The notes beneath the pieces are model-generated. The model worked only from the letters and a program-made list of their open reading frames with translations. It was not told the DNA's origin and made no database searches. Below, in pieces: positions 6,832 through 8,649 of a DNA stretch of 8,649 bases. The stretch is from NCBI GenBank assembly GCA_003501565.1, contig DNPC01000063.1, positions 2,909 to 11,557 on the forward strand. The letters run 5' to 3'. The stretch comes from Planctomycetaceae bacterium. Its GTDB lineage: Bacteria; Planctomycetota; Planctomycetia; Pirellulales; Pirellulaceae. The first letter of the stretch is position 1. Every line of letters starts with the position of its first letter. A program made the translations under genes and the position numbers.

Positions 6832-8006
6832 GACGCATTCAGTTGATTAATAATCTGCTTAGCCTGCTGGCAACGTGGATCGTCAGGGGCGAGTTCGATG
6901 GCTGCTTCGTAGTTCTCGATGGCATCATCTGCGCGGCCGAGATCAGCATACAAACTCGCCAGATTAAGGCGTCGCTCGAGATCTTGGGGCGCGAGACCCA
7001 CTAAGTGCTCACCGACGTCTGCGGCTTCGTCCAATTGACCATTAGAAAAAAACATCCGCTGAAGTTCGGTAAGCCACGGTTCTACATCCGGCTGAAGCCG
7101 ATGGGCGCGAAGAATATAGTTGCACGCGGTCGCAATATCACCTTGAGCACGAAAGATGTTCGCCGAGTCGACGTAAACTTGCGCTGCTACGTGAGCTGCG
7201 TAGTTGCGGTCCTCAAAAGCCTTGGCTTCTTCAGCATGCTCATCACCAATTTCCTTGGCTATATTCTTAAAGCGTTCCATAAAGCGTTTGGCGTTGTCTC
7301 GATCGCCAAGTCTAGCGAAAGCCTGTGCGAGTCCGTAGTGCGCGTCCTTTGATTTCGGAGCGAAGTCAATTGCTCTCTGAAAACACTGTGCCGCCTTTTC
7401 ATAAGACTTGGTTTGCAGGTGCGCGTTTCCGAGCAGCTCTATCGCCTGGACGGAACCTTGCTCAGTCGCAAGGTGCTGTTCCAGAACTAACGCAGCTTCG
7501 TCCGCCTTACCTGCATGAAGCAGTGCATCGGCAAGCAAAAGTGGGACTTTGGGGTTATTAGGCGCCAGGCGATCGATCGTTTCGCAAATGCCAATCGCGT
7601 CCTCATAACGTGTGTCTTCGAAAGCAACATTTGCCAATCCGAACAATGCTTCTGTATTGCTAGGTTCAAGCTCGACCGCCTTGGTCCAGTTCGATTTGGC
7701 AGCACCGGTATCGCTGACTAAGAAATCGCGGTTTGCGATGACGTTGAAGGTCTGGGGAACGTCGGGGAATCGGCTGGAAAGATCGTCCAGAGTTACATCG
7801 GCTAGCTTCAATAGTTCTGCCGCACTAGCATCGGGCTGATAGTCAAAACCGTCGATCGGCGCGTCGAGTACTGAGATGCGATCTACGTTTGTGTCCACGG
7901 GGCGAAGATACAACCAGACGCCCAGCAAGCCTACGGCGACCAGTAACAGTGCACCGATGATCGCGATTTGAACACGCGAGCTCGAGTTTTCAGTCAGCTG
8001 TTCCAT
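6828..8006 (-). CDS. Membrane-anchored TPR protein (TPR-A)
   Basis: Predicted tethered TPR scaffold of 392 residues. A short N-terminal segment (1-11) precedes one strong membrane helix (12-34), then a linker to about residue 80. Tetratricopeptide helices fill most of the rest: a degenerate unit near 83-116, then about 117-150, 151-184, 185-218 and 219-252, a charged spacer near 253-275, and units near 276-308, 309-342 and 343-376. The usual TPR small-residue pattern and closing proline are visible, for example AVELEPSN, AIDFAPKS and AIELAPDD. The repeats should lie outside the cytoplasmic membrane and bind a protein partner, most simply the adjacent CRTAC1-A. It is the first gene of the operon, and its TGA overlaps the next start. 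The ATG has no clear Shine-Dalgarno, and only 38 bases separate it from the upstream terminator's T run. No catalytic motif is seen. Confidence 0.88.
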   Translation of the reverse strand: MEQLTENSSSRVQIAIIGALLLVAVGLLGVWLYLRPVDTNVDRISVLDAPIDGFDYQPDASAAELLKLADVTLDDLSSRFPDVPQTFNVIANRDFLVSDTGAAKSNWTKAVELEPSNTEALFGLANVAFEDTRYEDAIGICETIDRLAPNNPKVPLLLADALLHAGKADEAALVLEQHLATEQGSVQAIELLGNAHLQTKSYEKAAQCFQRAIDFAPKSKDAHYGLAQAFARLGDRDNAKRFMERFKNIAKEIGDEHAEEAKAFEDRNYAAHVAAQVYVDSANIFRAQGDIATACNYILRAHRLQPDVEPWLTELQRMFFSNGQLDEAADVGEHLVGLAPQDLERRLNLASLYADLGRADDAIENYEAAIELAPDDPRCQQAKQIINQLNAS

Positions 8007-8044
8007 GCGTCAGCTTAGCTCAACGAGAAGAGTTGCACGGGCAC

Positions 8045-8077
8045 AAAAAAACACGCACATCGTCGCCGACACGCGTG
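8045..8077 (-). terminator. Rho-independent terminator after the lipoprotein gene
   Basis: On the minus strand an 11-bp stem (CACGCGTGTCG / CGATGTGCGTG, with three consecutive G-U pairs in the middle) closes on a GCGA tetraloop of the stable GNRA class. It is followed directly by seven T residues at 8051-8045. It starts about 40 bases after the lipoprotein stop codon. It separates that gene from the TPR/CRTAC1 operon, whose first ATG lies only 38 bases beyond the T run. On the plus strand no T run follows the hairpin, so it should act in one direction. Confidence 0.85.
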
Positions 8078-8116
8078 CTTCTATTGTAATTCTAATGCCG
8101 AGGTTTAATGCTAGTC

Positions 8117-8611
8117 CTAGCGGCCTTTAACATCGAAGTCGAAAACATTCTTCGACTCGTCGTCAGTAACAGTCGCGCTAAGGCCCGATCCGAGCGGGTT
8201 TTCGTATTGGGCATGAATCATGTTCTTGGATTTCTCGTCCTTGGAGGTATCCAGTTCACCATAAATGTTGTCAAGCGAGTCTGGATCGTCTGGATCAACT
8301 TCCTTAGGTAGATCGTCTTCGGCGTTCTCGTGTTTGGTAACGGCGATTTTGTATTCGCCAGGAATAGCACCATCACCGTTAATTTCAGTAGTCAGCGTGT
8401 ATTTGCCTTCTGCATCAGTTCGGCCAGAAGCGGCCCGGCCAGTCGAACCATCTGCAGGCGTGTAAACTACCATCACGCCCTCCATCGCGGTGCCGTCAAC
8501 GGTCACGGTGCCACTGACTGGAATGGCACCGATGCCAGGATCGCCACAGCCTGCAAAAGTCAGCGGAAACAGTAACAGTGTTCCTAACAGTAAGTTGCTA
8601 ATTCGTGTCAT
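8117..8611 (-). CDS. Small lipoprotein, transthyretin/carboxypeptidase-regulatory-like
   Basis: Predicted envelope lipoprotein of 164 residues; function unknown. A hydrophobic signal (residues 7-20) ends in a lipobox-like TFAGC with Cys22 as the probable lipidated residue, though Phe at -3 is not the usual Leu. Residues 31-92 look like a transthyretin/carboxypeptidase-regulatory beta-sandwich: VSGTVTVDGTAMEGVMVVY, then a GRTDAEGKYTL turn and an IPGEYKIAVTK strand. A very acidic linker (about 95-129) follows, then an IHAQYENPLGSGL box and a final FDFDVKGR strand, an ending typical of planctomycete proteins of this type, which often neighbour DUF1559 genes. I chose ATG at 8611; an in-frame TTG at 8623 would add four residues (MDFD). 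Only a weak TGGA precedes the ATG. The gene is closed off by its own terminator. Confident in the class, not in any role. Confidence 0.85.
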   Translation of the reverse strand: MTRISNLLLGTLLLFPLTFAGCGDPGIGAIPVSGTVTVDGTAMEGVMVVYTPADGSTGRAASGRTDAEGKYTLTTEINGDGAIPGEYKIAVTKHENAEDDLPKEVDPDDPDSLDNIYGELDTSKDEKSKNMIHAQYENPLGSGLSATVTDDESKNVFDFDVKGR

Positions 8612-8649
8612 GTCGAAATCCAACTAAAGTAATAACAGGTTAATACGTC

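Larger units (their letters stand above)
1764..8006 (-). other. Four-gene operon: duplicated TPR + CRTAC1 cassette
   Basis: TPR-A, CRTAC1-A, TPR-B and CRTAC1-B have overlapping ends: GTGA between the first two genes, ATGA between the second and third, TAGTG between the third and fourth. This predicts one polycistronic mRNA with translational coupling. The terminator at 8045-8077 bounds it upstream and the 162-base gap before the DUF1559 gene bounds it downstream. The two halves have the same gene order, the same predicted topology and recognisably similar proteins, so a two-gene unit appears to have been duplicated in tandem and then to have diverged. I see no clear internal promoter or terminator. 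Confidence 0.85.

Noticed and set aside
8612..8649. Possible extended -10 element (TGTTATTAC on the minus strand) before the small lipoprotein gene
   Set aside because: Only a partial match, and the -35 region lies outside the window, so it cannot be supported.
1..8649. CRISPR arrays, insertion sequences, tRNA or rRNA genes, phage or defence genes
   Set aside because: No direct repeat arrays, terminal inverted repeats with transposase, RNA gene signatures or defence domains were seen; the window is nearly filled by ordinary envelope-protein genes.

Overview
The window looks like chromosomal DNA of a planctomycete, probably Pirellulales-like. The strongest marker is a DUF1559 protein with a prepilin-type N-terminus and an H-X9-DG box, a family greatly expanded in Planctomycetota. 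Supporting markers are a small transthyretin-like lipoprotein, long secreted CRTAC1-type (FG-GAP/VCBS plus ASPIC/UnbV) proteins and membrane-anchored TPR proteins. All seven genes lie on the minus strand, so the window is transcribed from its right end to its left end. Order assignment is an inference from protein families, not from a database search.

Layout in transcription order: (1) a small lipoprotein with a transthyretin/carboxypeptidase-regulatory-like fold (8611-8117), followed by a strong intrinsic terminator (8077-8045). (2) Four tightly packed genes: TPR-A (8006-6828), CRTAC1-A (6831-5107), TPR-B (5110-3524) and CRTAC1-B (3524-1764). Their start and stop codons overlap at all three junctions (GTGA, ATGA, TAGTG), so they form one operon built from the same two-gene cassette twice. 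(3) A 162-base gap, then a DUF1559 pseudopilin-like gene with a very good Shine-Dalgarno (1601-453), followed by a second intrinsic terminator (421-384). (4) A short mono-heme cytochrome c lipoprotein (367-14). There is no gene-free stretch longer than about 160 bases.

Each TPR protein has one N-terminal membrane helix and then a long run of TPR helices that should lie outside the cytoplasmic membrane. Each partner is an exported protein with seven DxDxDGxxD-type calcium loops, predicted to form a beta-propeller, and a C-terminal ASPIC/UnbV domain. The simplest model is a calcium-dependent envelope complex in which a tethered TPR scaffold holds a secreted propeller; the second cassette would be a diverged paralogous pair. 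The function is unknown, and this duplicated TPR/CRTAC1 cassette is the best candidate for an undescribed system here. The pilin-like protein and the two lipoproteins are also envelope proteins, but nothing in the sequence shows that they work with the cassette.
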